64,000 nucleotides of DNA, from assembly GCA_041671505.1 (NCBI GenBank), contig JBAZBK010000025.1, forward strand, positions 23,745 through 87,744, given 5' to 3'. The notes beneath the pieces are model-generated. The model was not told the origin of the DNA, ran no database searches, and saw only the letters and a list, made by a program, of their open reading frames with translations. The DNA is from JACPDH01 sp041671505. Its GTDB lineage: Bacteria; Acidobacteriota; Thermoanaerobaculia; Gp7-AA8. This document shows, piece after piece, positions 53,301 to 61,035 of this stretch (position 1 is its first letter; the number at the start of each line of letters is the position of its first letter). The position numbers and the translations under genes are program-made.

Positions 53301-56126
53301 GTAGCTGCCGGCCTCGATGCGCTTGAGCTCCCAGTCCCAGGTATAGAAGCCGTTGCCCTCGGCGCGGCGAACGCTGTTCCACTGCAGCTGCGTGACGGTG
53401 ACCTTCACGTCGACGCCCGGGGTGACGAGCGCTTCGGGGGTGACCGCGACGATCTGCGTGTCGAAGCCGGTCCTCTGGTCTGCGAACATCGGAGGCTGCT
53501 TGACGCCGATGTACCAGGGGGCGGGATGCAGGATGAGTGAGGCGCGGTTCGCGATCACCTGGCGCGAGACGTCGGTGACGCTCCCTTCGAGCGTGTAGAC
53601 CATCGGCACCGGGTGGGTCGCCTTCGTGTCGAGCTCGAGCTCGAGGTTGCCCTTCTCGTCGAGCGTCACGTCATCCTGCTCGAGGCTCTCCTCGGAGACG
53701 CGCTCCTCGTCGTAGCCGCCATAGCCGATGAAGCTCCACTGCTCGAGCGGGAACTTCGCCGCGATCGTCGCGGGGACTTCGTAGGACGACGAGCGGCGGA
53801 GCGACCAGGAGATGTCGCGGTCGGCCATCGTGCCGCCGAAGAGGTAGCGCGCCTCGACGTGGCCGGCGATCGGATCGCCGGCGATGCCGGTGGCGCTCGA
53901 AAGCGTCGCGTCGACGCGGAAGTCGGGGCGGCGGTACGAGGCGACGAGGAAGCTCCCGTAGATCTCGCCACGCTGGTCGGCGGCGGAGGCGTTGATCGAC
54001 CAGTCGCCGAGCGACGCCGATTTCTTGATGTCCATGGTCCACTCGGCGCTGCTGAACTCGCCGAGCTTCACGTCGCGCGCGTCGACCTCCTCGCCCATGC
54101 TGTCGGTGACGGTGATCTTCACGGCGGAGCCGGAGGGGAGGAGCTTCATCCCACCCGCGGTGTCGCTGCGGAAGATCGCCTTGAGATGAACTTCCTCGCC
54201 CGGCTTGTAGACGCCGCGGTCGGCGAAGACGGCGCCGCGCAGCATCGGCTTCGCGGTGTAGCGCGAATAGTTGAGCCCGAACTCCCAGCCGCTGATGCCT
54301 TCGTCCCAGTCGCTGCCGACGTAGGCGAAGTCGCCGTCCTTCTCGGCGGTGACGATGAACTGGATCTTCCAGTAGTCCTCCTCGTCGCGGTAGTCGGTGT
54401 TAGGCGCGATGATGACGCCGTCGGCGCCGGTCGTGCCGCTCCATAGGAGCTTGTTGTCGCGCGAGCGGATCGCGACGTTCGCCCCGGCGACCGGCTTGCC
54501 GTCGTCGAGGCGCGTTACGAAGACGAGGGTGTTGATCGGGCTGTCCTTGACGTGGATGCCGAGGTTCGTGACCTGGACGATCGATGCGCGCGTCGGCCGG
54601 TCTTCGTCGCATTCGGCCGCCTTGGCGATCGCGTCGTCGGGCTCGACCGCGGTCCAGAAGACGCCGAACTTCGAGGTTCCGAGCGCGGCTGCGAGGTCGA
54701 GGCCGTGCGATTGCACCTTGTCGGCGGTGACGCCGAGCTTCCGCTCGACGGGATCGGACTCGGGCGGGATGCGGAAGTACGACTCCTCCTGCAGGCGAAG
54801 GATCGTCGGCATCAGGTCGTCGGCGGTGAGAGGCGACGCCCACTGCTTCGCTTTCCTGTAGTTGCGCGAATAGAAGGGAAGCGTCGCGCCGGCGTCGGCT
54901 TCCCAGACTCCGTGACCGTCGCCGAAGCTCGCGTAGGCGCAGCGATGCCAGTTCTCGATGATGGTGACGAAGTTGTAGCCGAGCTTCTGTCCGTCGTTGC
55001 CGGTGAGCTCCTCGCCGATCTTCACGCGCCAGGTCGTGACGGGCGGCTGCGCGCCGAAGCCCGCCTCCTCGAGCGTCATCCAGTTGGTGACGTCGTACTC
55101 GACCTCTTCACCGGCGCCCGTGGCGGCGCGCTTCACCTTCTTCTCCACGGACGACTTCGTCACGTCCGTGACGGAAAAGGCCTTCGCGGCTTCGGACTGC
55201 GACACCTGCGAACGGAAGCGGATCGCGTTCCATCGATCGGGATCGCACTGGAAGCGGCAGTGCTCGCCATTCTCGACGAAGAGCGTCTTCTCGAGCTGGA
55301 TTGTGTACTCCTGCGTTTTCCCCGGAACTTCCTTTCCAGCAGCCGAAGGGAGCTTGTCGTCGAGGACGAGCTGCACCCAGCTGTCGGTCGGGATTCCGGG
55401 CTTCGATTCGACGACGACGAGCTCGCTGCGCTTCGGGTAACGCTCCACGTCCCACGATTCGGCGAGGAAGTTGACGACCGGGCCGGTCGCCTGCGTCGCG
55501 GCGCGCGTCTTCTCGATCTTCGCCTTGAACTTCTCGAGTGCGGTGGGGTCGTTCTTCTCGAGGAACGCCGTGGCGTTCTCGTCGAGGTGCGGCTCCTCCC
55601 ACGGGTGCGACTGGTAGCGGAGCTGCAGGTGCTTGGCGACGTCCTGCGGCTTCACCGGCTGGTTGAAGGACATCAGCACGATGACGGAAGCGTCGTAGCG
55701 GCCTCCCTTGCGGTACCAGCTCGTCGAGAGGAGCTTCACCGTCGGCGTCGTGAACGAGAAGCTGTACGGCGACGCGAGCGAGTTACCGCTCGTCGCCTTC
55801 GCGGTCGCGTCGACGGTGACGTCGTACTTCGTCGCGTACGGGAGCGGCTTGTCGGGGTCGGGGGTGAAGATGAGGATCGTCGTGCCCGACCAGCGCCACG
55901 TGCCCTTGATGGCCGGCTTGATCTTCACGAATGGGATCCGCAGCGGATCGGGGATCTTACCGAGGGCGACCATCGGCTCGGAGAAGACGAGCCGGATCTC
56001 GTTCGCCTCGGCGAGAGAACCGACTTCTCCAGCCGGGCCGGAGCTGACGATCGTCAGCTCGCTCGCGGCGTGCGCGGCGACGGGAAGAAGGAGGAGGAAG
56101 AGGGTGGCGACGACGGCGTTCCGCAT
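50343..56126 (-). CDS. Bacterial alpha-2-macroglobulin (protease trap)
   Basis: A 1927-aa exported protein of the YfhM/A2M family. The signal peptide is MRNAVVATLFLLLLPVAAHA, with no lipobox Cys, so the protein is probably soluble in the periplasm, unlike lipoprotein ECAM. It has a chain of Ig-like MG domains (about 25-1150), then ANATOL-like and complement-like regions with the thioester motif GCAEQ (Cys1430), which reacts covalently with trapped proteases. The helical thioester domain and a C-terminal receptor-like beta domain ending DIVEVKP follow. A bait region cannot be placed with certainty, but a Gly-rich acidic stretch (KGADEGGGGGADEAVGEV, about residue 1190) looks exposed. Pairing with PBP1C downstream is the usual context and suggests defence of the periplasm during envelope damage. 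Confidence 0.95.
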   Translation of the reverse strand: MRNAVVATLFLLLLPVAAHAASELTIVSSGPAGEVGSLAEANEIRLVFSEPMVALGKIPDPLRIPFVKIKPAIKGTWRWSGTTILIFTPDPDKPLPYATKYDVTVDATAKATSGNSLASPYSFSFTTPTVKLLSTSWYRKGGRYDASVIVLMSFNQPVKPQDVAKHLQLRYQSHPWEEPHLDENATAFLEKNDPTALEKFKAKIEKTRAATQATGPVVNFLAESWDVERYPKRSELVVVESKPGIPTDSWVQLVLDDKLPSAAGKEVPGKTQEYTIQLEKTLFVENGEHCRFQCDPDRWNAIRFRSQVSQSEAAKAFSVTDVTKSSVEKKVKRAATGAGEEVEYDVTNWMTLEEAGFGAQPPVTTWRVKIGEELTGNDGQKLGYNFVTIIENWHRCAYASFGDGHGVWEADAGATLPFYSRNYRKAKQWASPLTADDLMPTILRLQEESYFRIPPESDPVERKLGVTADKVQSHGLDLAAALGTSKFGVFWTAVEPDDAIAKAAECDEDRPTRASIVQVTNLGIHVKDSPINTLVFVTRLDDGKPVAGANVAIRSRDNKLLWSGTTGADGVIIAPNTDYRDEEDYWKIQFIVTAEKDGDFAYVGSDWDEGISGWEFGLNYSRYTAKPMLRGAVFADRGVYKPGEEVHLKAIFRSDTAGGMKLLPSGSAVKITVTDSMGEEVDARDVKLGEFSSAEWTMDIKKSASLGDWSINASAADQRGEIYGSFLVASYRRPDFRVDATLSSATGIAGDPIAGHVEARYLFGGTMADRDISWSLRRSSSYEVPATIAAKFPLEQWSFIGYGGYDEERVSEESLEQDDVTLDEKGNLELELDTKATHPVPMVYTLEGSVTDVSRQVIANRASLILHPAPWYIGVKQPPMFADQRTGFDTQIVAVTPEALVTPGVDVKVTVTQLQWNSVRRAEGNGFYTWDWELKRIEAGSYDVKSEDKPVPLHIDLKNGGYFELVASATDDRGRSTKTTTNFYVLGEGYTAWRRYDHNRIDLVPEKKKYRPGETARVMIQSPWEKATALVTTEREGIRTHRQFELKSTQQTIDVPITETDIPNVFVSVVLVQGRSMPPKDDDPSDPGKPAFRLGYIALSVEDSAKRLKVDVKANQSEYRPATNAKINVNVKDAAGKPAQAEVTLWAVDYGVLSLTNFQTPDILGNVYVEKSLSVSDTDSRQRIISRRVLTPKGADEGGGGGADEAVGEVRKDFRVLAFWLGSVKTDKKGNATTEVKLPESLTTYRIMAVANDKASRFGKGDSEIKVNKPVLLRQNFPRFLSAGDKALFGSVVNSQLAKGGPATVTIESLDPDVISIDGAKTQTIEIGLKGVQEVRFPVTARGVGNARMRMTVRLLGESDAFEDTIPVRILSPVETVAAYGQAKPDAKESVEIPADVRPDIGGIDVELSSTALVGLGEGARYLVDYPYGCAEQRASTAIALMLASDLGEAFKLPGIAPADIHKVAQETLVDLERFQCPNGGFWYWAGECWMTSPYLTSYILHVYQRGEKLGYDVNDDVMQRAYDYLEAELAKEQPVNEGWWPSYTAWQAYAIKVLAEGGRNQDSNINRIYGYLDRMPVFGLSHLYDALAAQGETSGKRVDELRRRIFNAILPEGGSAHVEELADDYLLLFWNSNVRSTSLVLGSLVRNSNDETHVASTVRWLMNVRKKGRWGNTQENALAMEALVDYYKKYESEVPDFSAVVTLGAEEIAREAFKGRSTTAKSDSFPMKSLLAKGQAGKTLPLTFNREGTGVLYYIARLRYASSIPAASSMNKGFQIKRTYALENEPTKTGTTYNAGDLVRVTLELKLPKERRWVAVSDPLPAGFEPVESWFATTAHDLQNDQRYGEEAEEQDWMTSFRKGGFDHIERHDDRVNLFATRLSEGTHVFSYVARATTTGTFIASPVQAEEMYEPEVFGRSKADIVEVKP

Positions 56127-56217
56127 GACGACTCCTCGCTGCAGTTGGTAAGGGATCTATAGCGTCAGAGTGTAGCGCCTCGGACGCCGGATGTTGCGGC
56201 GGGATCGTGGCGGCTTT

Positions 56218-56297
56218 GAGGCAGGCGAGGAGGCGAGAGGCGAGAGGCGATGAGCAGGCGAGAAGCATGCCAGAGGCCATAGGCCACAGGCCAGAGC
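56218..56297. repeat. Reiterated-word repeat (ggcgaga / ggccaga words)
   Basis: aggcgaggaggcgagaggcg then gccagaggccataggcc words, in the same orientation as 391. It lies 91 bp upstream of the A2M start and next to the end of the small gene at 56341. Confidence 0.8.
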
Positions 56298-56340
56298 AGT
56301 CCCACAGTGCCTGATCAGCCGCGAAGCGGCGACGCGAACG

Positions 56341-56772
56341 TTAGCTCGGCGCGCCAGCGCCGAGGAGAGGTGCGGAATCGGTTCTCAACCCAGCCGCCTG
56401 TGCCGGTCGTTGCCGACGCGGCGTCGATTCCGCCATCGCGATCCTCAGAAGCACCAGCCGATCGTTGTACGCGACGAGCCTCGAGAACGCGAAGACGAAC
56501 GGAAAGAGGAAGAGCGCGAGCAGGAACGCCGCGGCGAGCTCGGAGCCTCCGTCGGTCGCCGAATTGAAATCGAGCGACATCGACCCTGAAGGAGCGACTG
56601 CCTCCATCGGCGCAAGCGACGAGCCGAATGCTCCGGAAAGATCCTCTCGCGCGATTGCCGACTGGAGTGTCGTCTGCTCGCATGGTGCGTTTGCACATCC
56701 GCAATCAGCCGGGAGCGGCAGAGTGACGAGAGTCGTGAGAGCGGCGAGAACGAACGGTGCCCTGGTCTTCAT
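56341..56772 (-). CDS. Small exported/membrane protein of unknown function
   Basis: A 143-aa protein. A signal peptide (FVLAALTTLVTLPLPADC) ends in a Cys-rich stretch (CGCANAPC). A Ser-rich linker, one transmembrane helix (about 79-98, LAAAFLLALFLFPFVFAFSRL) and a basic C-terminus follow. ADC-GC could also be a lipobox with Cys24. A strong ribosome binding site (gaggaggt, 5 bases before the ATG) supports translation. No family recognised. It is divergent from mgtE. Confidence 0.6.
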   Translation of the reverse strand: MKTRAPFVLAALTTLVTLPLPADCGCANAPCEQTTLQSAIAREDLSGAFGSSLAPMEAVAPSGSMSLDFNSATDGGSELAAAFLLALFLFPFVFAFSRLVAYNDRLVLLRIAMAESTPRRQRPAQAAGLRTDSAPLLGAGAPS

Positions 56773-56935
56773 CGTGACCTCCTCCTCGTTTCAGGTTTGA
56801 CTCGCGAGGAGACGGAAACGAAACCGGATCACCGGAGAAGTGGAGTGTCGAGGCTGGCGAGAGTCGCCACGGTTCGGACGCTTACTCATCGCCTCTCGCC
56901 TCCGCGCGACGCGCGTTCGATGTTACCCTTCGGCC

Positions 56936-58357
56936 ATGGCGGACGTACTCGACGTCGAGCGTGACGAGCTCGAGCGCGAAGAGCAGCAGAAGCGGTTCGA
57001 CCGCCTCGCGGAGCTCGTGCGCGAGCGGAAGTTCGTCGAGCTGCGCGAGGAGCTGATGAAGCTCGACGTCGCCGACCTCGCGGACGCGATCGTCGAGCTC
57101 TCCACCGAGGACGAGGCGGTCATTTTCCGGCTGCTCCCGCGCGAAACGGCCACCGAGACGTTCGAGTACCTCCCGCTCGAGACGCAGGAAGAGCTGCTCA
57201 AGGCGATGGGCGACATCGAAGTCGCCAACATCCTCAACGACATGTCGGCCGACGACCGCACGGCGCTGCTCGAAGAGCTGCCGGCAAAGGTCACGCGCGG
57301 CGTTCTGAATCTCCTCTCCCCCGAGGAGCGCAGGATCGCGAGCCAGCTGCTCGGATACCCGGAGTCGTCGATCGGGCGACTGATGACGCCCGACTACGTC
57401 GCGGTCAAACAGCACTGGACGGTCGAGCAGGTGCTCGCGCACATCCGCCGCTTCGGGCGCGACCGCGAGACGCTCGACGTCGTCTACGTGCTCGACGAGC
57501 ACGGCGTGCTGATCGACGACATCAGGATCCGCGAGCTGCTTCTCGTCGATCCGTCGACGCAGGTCGGCGAGATCTCCGACCGGCACTACATCGCGCTGCA
57601 CGCGACCGACGACCAGGAGATGGCGGTCGCCCTCTTCCGGAAGCACGACCGCGTCGCCTTCCCCGTCATCGACGCCGCGGGCTTCCTCCTCGGAATCGTG
57701 ACCGTGGACGACGTCCTCGACGTCGCGGAAGACGAGGCGACCGAGGACATCCAGAAACTGGGCGGCAGCGCAGCCCTCGACGAGCCGTATCTCGACATTC
57801 ACATCCTCTCGCTGATCCGGAAACGGGCGCCGTGGCTCGCGATCCTGATGGTCAGCGAGATGCTCACGGCGACGGCGATGTCGTACTTCGAGCAGGAGCT
57901 CGCGAGCGCGATCGTCCTCGCGATTTTCATCCCGCTGATCATTTCGAGCGGCGGAAACTCGGGTTCGCAGGCGGCGACGCTCGTCACCCGCGCGATGGCG
58001 CTCGGCGAGGTCTCACTCGCCGACTGGTGGCGCGTCGTCTACCGCGAGCTGCTCGCAGGCGCAGCGATGGGATCGTTCCTCGGCGTGATCGGCTTCTTCC
58101 GCGTCATCGTCTGGGCCAACGTTTTCCACGTCTACGGCCCGCACTGGTTCCACCTCGGCGTCACGATCGGTCTCTCGCTCGTCGGTGTCGTCGTCTGGGG
58201 CTGTCTCGCCGGATCGACGCTCCCCCTCGTGCTCAAGAAGCTCGGCGCCGACCCCGCGACCTCGTCCGCCCCCTTCGTCGCAACCCTCGTCGACGTCACC
58301 GGCATCGTCATCTACTTCACCGTGGCGTCGATGGTGCTGGGAGGGAAGCTGTTGTAA
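56936..58357 (+). CDS. mgtE: Magnesium transporter MgtE
   Basis: A 473-aa Mg2+ channel/transporter. The N-terminal helical MgtE_N domain (about 20-125: IVELSTEDEAVIFRLLPRE, LEELPAKVTRGVLNLL) is followed by a CBS-domain pair (about 130-255, which binds Mg2+ and gates the pore). Five transmembrane helices (about 285-472) carry the family signatures SSGGNSGSQAATLVTRAMAL and DPATSSAPFVATLVDVTG. The Asp in LVDVTG corresponds to the selectivity-filter residue. Length and motifs are complete. The ATG at 56936 fits homologue lengths. It has no clear ribosome binding site and the transcript may have a short leader. No Mg2+-sensing riboswitch was recognised upstream. Confidence 0.96.
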   Translation: MADVLDVERDELEREEQQKRFDRLAELVRERKFVELREELMKLDVADLADAIVELSTEDEAVIFRLLPRETATETFEYLPLETQEELLKAMGDIEVANILNDMSADDRTALLEELPAKVTRGVLNLLSPEERRIASQLLGYPESSIGRLMTPDYVAVKQHWTVEQVLAHIRRFGRDRETLDVVYVLDEHGVLIDDIRIRELLLVDPSTQVGEISDRHYIALHATDDQEMAVALFRKHDRVAFPVIDAAGFLLGIVTVDDVLDVAEDEATEDIQKLGGSAALDEPYLDIHILSLIRKRAPWLAILMVSEMLTATAMSYFEQELASAIVLAIFIPLIISSGGNSGSQAATLVTRAMALGEVSLADWWRVVYRELLAGAAMGSFLGVIGFFRVIVWANVFHVYGPHWFHLGVTIGLSLVGVVVWGCLAGSTLPLVLKKLGADPATSSAPFVATLVDVTGIVIYFTVASMVLGGKLL

Positions 58358-58359
58358 GG

Positions 58360-58822
58360 GCAGGCGAGAGGCGATAGGCGAGAGGCGAGGAGCAGGCCAT
58401 AGGCCAAAGGCCAGAGCGGGCAGAATCGGATTGCGGATTCGGACTGCGGCGCTCTTCGTCGCGCGGCGACGAGATATCGGTAGCTTCCGGATTCAGAGGG
58501 GGTTAGGCGCGCGCTCCCGCTACAGGCGTCGCTTCAGCCGCGCGACAGATCAGGCTTCGTTGCGCGACGGTAGAAGCGTGAGAGGTCCTTCGTCGCTCCC
58601 TCGCTTCTCGGGTGAGCTCCTCAGGACTACACGTCGTTCGGTTTGGCGTCACGACTGCCGTGCCGCGCTTCGAGTCGCCGCGAAAGCCTTGCTTTCGCAC
58701 TCCACATGGAATGCGAATGGGTGACCCATCGGGTCGCCCCCGACGAAAGCCGTTTGCCTGCTATGGCCCTTGGCCTATGGCCTCTGGCCTGCTCCTCGCC
58801 TGTCGCCTCTCGCCTTTCGCCT
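58360..58822. repeat. Word repeats at both ends of a 463-bp gap, with palindromic fragments
   Basis: Starts immediately after the mgtE stop with ggcgagaggcgatagg and ggccaaaggcc words (58360-58415). The middle holds a half copy of the gcgaagcgggg-class repeat (58575-58622) and a gcgaaagccttgctttcgc palindrome (58678-58697). The end (58759-58822) is a ggcctatggcctctggcc / cgcctgtcgcctctcgcc run that supplies the stop codon of the next gene. Confidence 0.8.
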
Positions 58823-60941
58823 AGTTCACGTACGGCACCACCCTCACCGGCCCCGTCGCGGGGGGAGGGAGGATGCCGGCGTCGCGGCAGTCGACCGGGA
58901 GGAACAGCGTGAAGATCGTTCCGCGGCCTGGCTCGGACTGCACGGCGATCGTGCCGTGGTGGAGCTCGATGAAATTCTTCGTCAGCGAGAGCCCGAGCCC
59001 CGTGCCGCTTCGCCTGGCCGCGCGCGCCGGGTCGGCCTGGTAGAACTCGTCGAAGACGCGGTCGATCTCCGCCGGCGGGATGCCGACGCCATGGTCGGAG
59101 ACTTCGACGCGAATCGAGTCGAAGCCGAGCGGCGACTCGTGCCGGTTGAGCCGCCTCACCGACAGGTTCACCGGACCTCCCTCGGGGGAGAACTTCACCG
59201 CGTTCGACAACAGGTTGAAGAGGATCTGCTTCAGGCGTCCTTCGTCGAGCGTCACGAGCGGGACGTCGGGCTCGATCTCCCACGACATCGTCACGTTCGC
59301 GTCGGCCGCGAAGCCGCGCATCACGCGGTCGACCGAGGCGACCGTGTCGCGGACGTCGAAGGTCTCGAGTCGCAGCTCGACCTTGCCCGCCTCGATCTTC
59401 GAGAGGTCGAGGATGTCGTTGATCAGACTGAGCAGGTGGTTGCCGGCCGCGTGAATGTTCTCGAGGAACTTGTAGAGCGTGGGGGGGAGCTGCGCCAGCG
59501 AGGTCTGCAGCAGCACGCTCGAGAAGCCGATGATCGAGTTGAGCGGCGTTCGGAGCTCGTGCGACATCTTCGCGAGGAACTCGTTCTTCGCGCGATCGGC
59601 GGCCATGAGCTGGAGGTTCGTCTCGCGCAGCTCGTTCGTCCGCTCCTGCACGCGCTCCTCGAGTGCGTAGGTGAGGTCCTCGAGCTCTTCGTAGAGCTTC
59701 GCGCTGTCGATCGCAACCGCGGCCTGGTTCGCGATCGACGTGAGGAGGAGGACGTCGTCGCGCGAGAAGGCGTTGACCGCGTAGCTCTGCACGGAGATGA
59801 CGCCGACCACGCGGTCGCGCGCGATCATCGGCACGCCGAGCCAAGCCTGTGTCGGCAGGCCATCGTCGAACGACTGGACGCCGATCGACTTCTCCTCGTC
59901 GTTCCGCGCGAGCAGCAGGGGCGCATGGTTCCGAACGACCCAGTGGTTGAGTCCCTGTCCCTGCGGAATCGTCTGTTTCGGCAGGATCTCGTCGTTCTTG
60001 ATCAGCAGTTCGAGCTGCAGGTCGCCGCTCTTCTCGTCGAGCAGGGCGATCGAGAAGACGTCTGTGTCGATGACCTTCTTGCACTCGGTGTAGACGGTCA
60101 TCAGCAGGTTGTCGGTCGTCGTCAGCGAGATCGCGCGGCCGACGTTGGTGAGCGAGGCGAGACGGCGGAGCAGCTGGCGGCTCTCGTTCTGCGCGATCGC
60201 CATCTTCCGCGTGACCGAGTAGGCGATGACGAGCTGCGTCATCAGCGCCGCCACCGCGACCCATCCGATCGTCCCGTACAGGTGCGTGGCGACGATCGAG
60301 AGCGGAAGCGTCAGCAGGTAGATCGAGATGTCGATCGCGTAGAGCTTCGCCATCGTTCGCGGAACGAGGCCGAGCGCGCGGCCCGGCGGGATCATGACGA
60401 CTGCATTCGTCACCGCGAGGACGAGTCCGCAGAGCGCTTGCAGCAGCACGGCGGACGTCGAAACCGTGAGGTCGCGGCCGAACCGTCCGCCGAGCCACTC
60501 GTAGAGCATCGCGCCCGCGAGGACCGCGACGCCGTAGGTGGAGAAGAACCCGTAGATTCGCGCGATCGTCGCGCGCCGCGTCGCCGCGTCGTGTGCGCGA
60601 AGGACGCCCGGGAATCTCCCCGCTGCGGCCGCCAGAACGCCGAGCCACGCCGTCGTCACCGGACCGAGGAGCGGAAACGTGCAGATCAGGACGGTGATCG
60701 GGAGCGCGACCGTCATGTCGCGCGTCAGCTCGAAGCGAAGGATCTGCAGCACCGCCGCGGTGACACCGAAGAGAAGCGCGAGGATCCAGAAATCGCCGCC
60801 GAGGCCCCGGACGATCGCGCGAGTCTCGGAGCGAAGCGCCACCGTCGCCCACGCCAGCAGCACGAGGCCGATCGTCCCCTGCAGGACGAAGATCGACGAC
60901 AGGCCGAGCCGCGGCCGCGCACCGCCTCGTTCCGCGCTCAT
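58821..60941 (-). CDS. Membrane-bound GAF histidine kinase
   Basis: A 706-aa sensor kinase. Residues about 15-285 form a multi-helix membrane domain with about eight helices (LLAWATVALRS, LLFGVTAAVLQILRF, ALMTQLVIAYSV) resembling MASE-type sensors. A GAF domain (about 305-460), a short coiled coil, HisKA (His461 in KMSHELRTPLN) and HATPase (NAVKFSPEGG, DHGVGIPP, GTGLGLSLTKN) follow. No receiver domain is attached, and no response regulator is nearby. The ATG at 60941 has ggag at 8 bases. The TAG stop lies inside a cgcct word repeat. It is divergent from glgP across a 94-bp region. Confidence 0.94.
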   Translation of the reverse strand: MSAERGGARPRLGLSSIFVLQGTIGLVLLAWATVALRSETRAIVRGLGGDFWILALLFGVTAAVLQILRFELTRDMTVALPITVLICTFPLLGPVTTAWLGVLAAAAGRFPGVLRAHDAATRRATIARIYGFFSTYGVAVLAGAMLYEWLGGRFGRDLTVSTSAVLLQALCGLVLAVTNAVVMIPPGRALGLVPRTMAKLYAIDISIYLLTLPLSIVATHLYGTIGWVAVAALMTQLVIAYSVTRKMAIAQNESRQLLRRLASLTNVGRAISLTTTDNLLMTVYTECKKVIDTDVFSIALLDEKSGDLQLELLIKNDEILPKQTIPQGQGLNHWVVRNHAPLLLARNDEEKSIGVQSFDDGLPTQAWLGVPMIARDRVVGVISVQSYAVNAFSRDDVLLLTSIANQAAVAIDSAKLYEELEDLTYALEERVQERTNELRETNLQLMAADRAKNEFLAKMSHELRTPLNSIIGFSSVLLQTSLAQLPPTLYKFLENIHAAGNHLLSLINDILDLSKIEAGKVELRLETFDVRDTVASVDRVMRGFAADANVTMSWEIEPDVPLVTLDEGRLKQILFNLLSNAVKFSPEGGPVNLSVRRLNRHESPLGFDSIRVEVSDHGVGIPPAEIDRVFDEFYQADPARAARRSGTGLGLSLTKNFIELHHGTIAVQSEPGRGTIFTLFLPVDCRDAGILPPPATGPVRVVPYVN

Positions 60942-61035
60942 TTCATCTCCGCAATTGAAGCTTCCGCCACGATGGTAGCACCGGCATCCGGAGGCGTCAG
61001 CATCGCCCTCCGACTCGGATAGAATCGCCAGTGCC

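Noticed and set aside
58627..60852. A 741-aa minus-strand frame overlapping the membrane histidine kinase
   Set aside because: Shadow frame of the kinase gene with nonsense composition and no domains.
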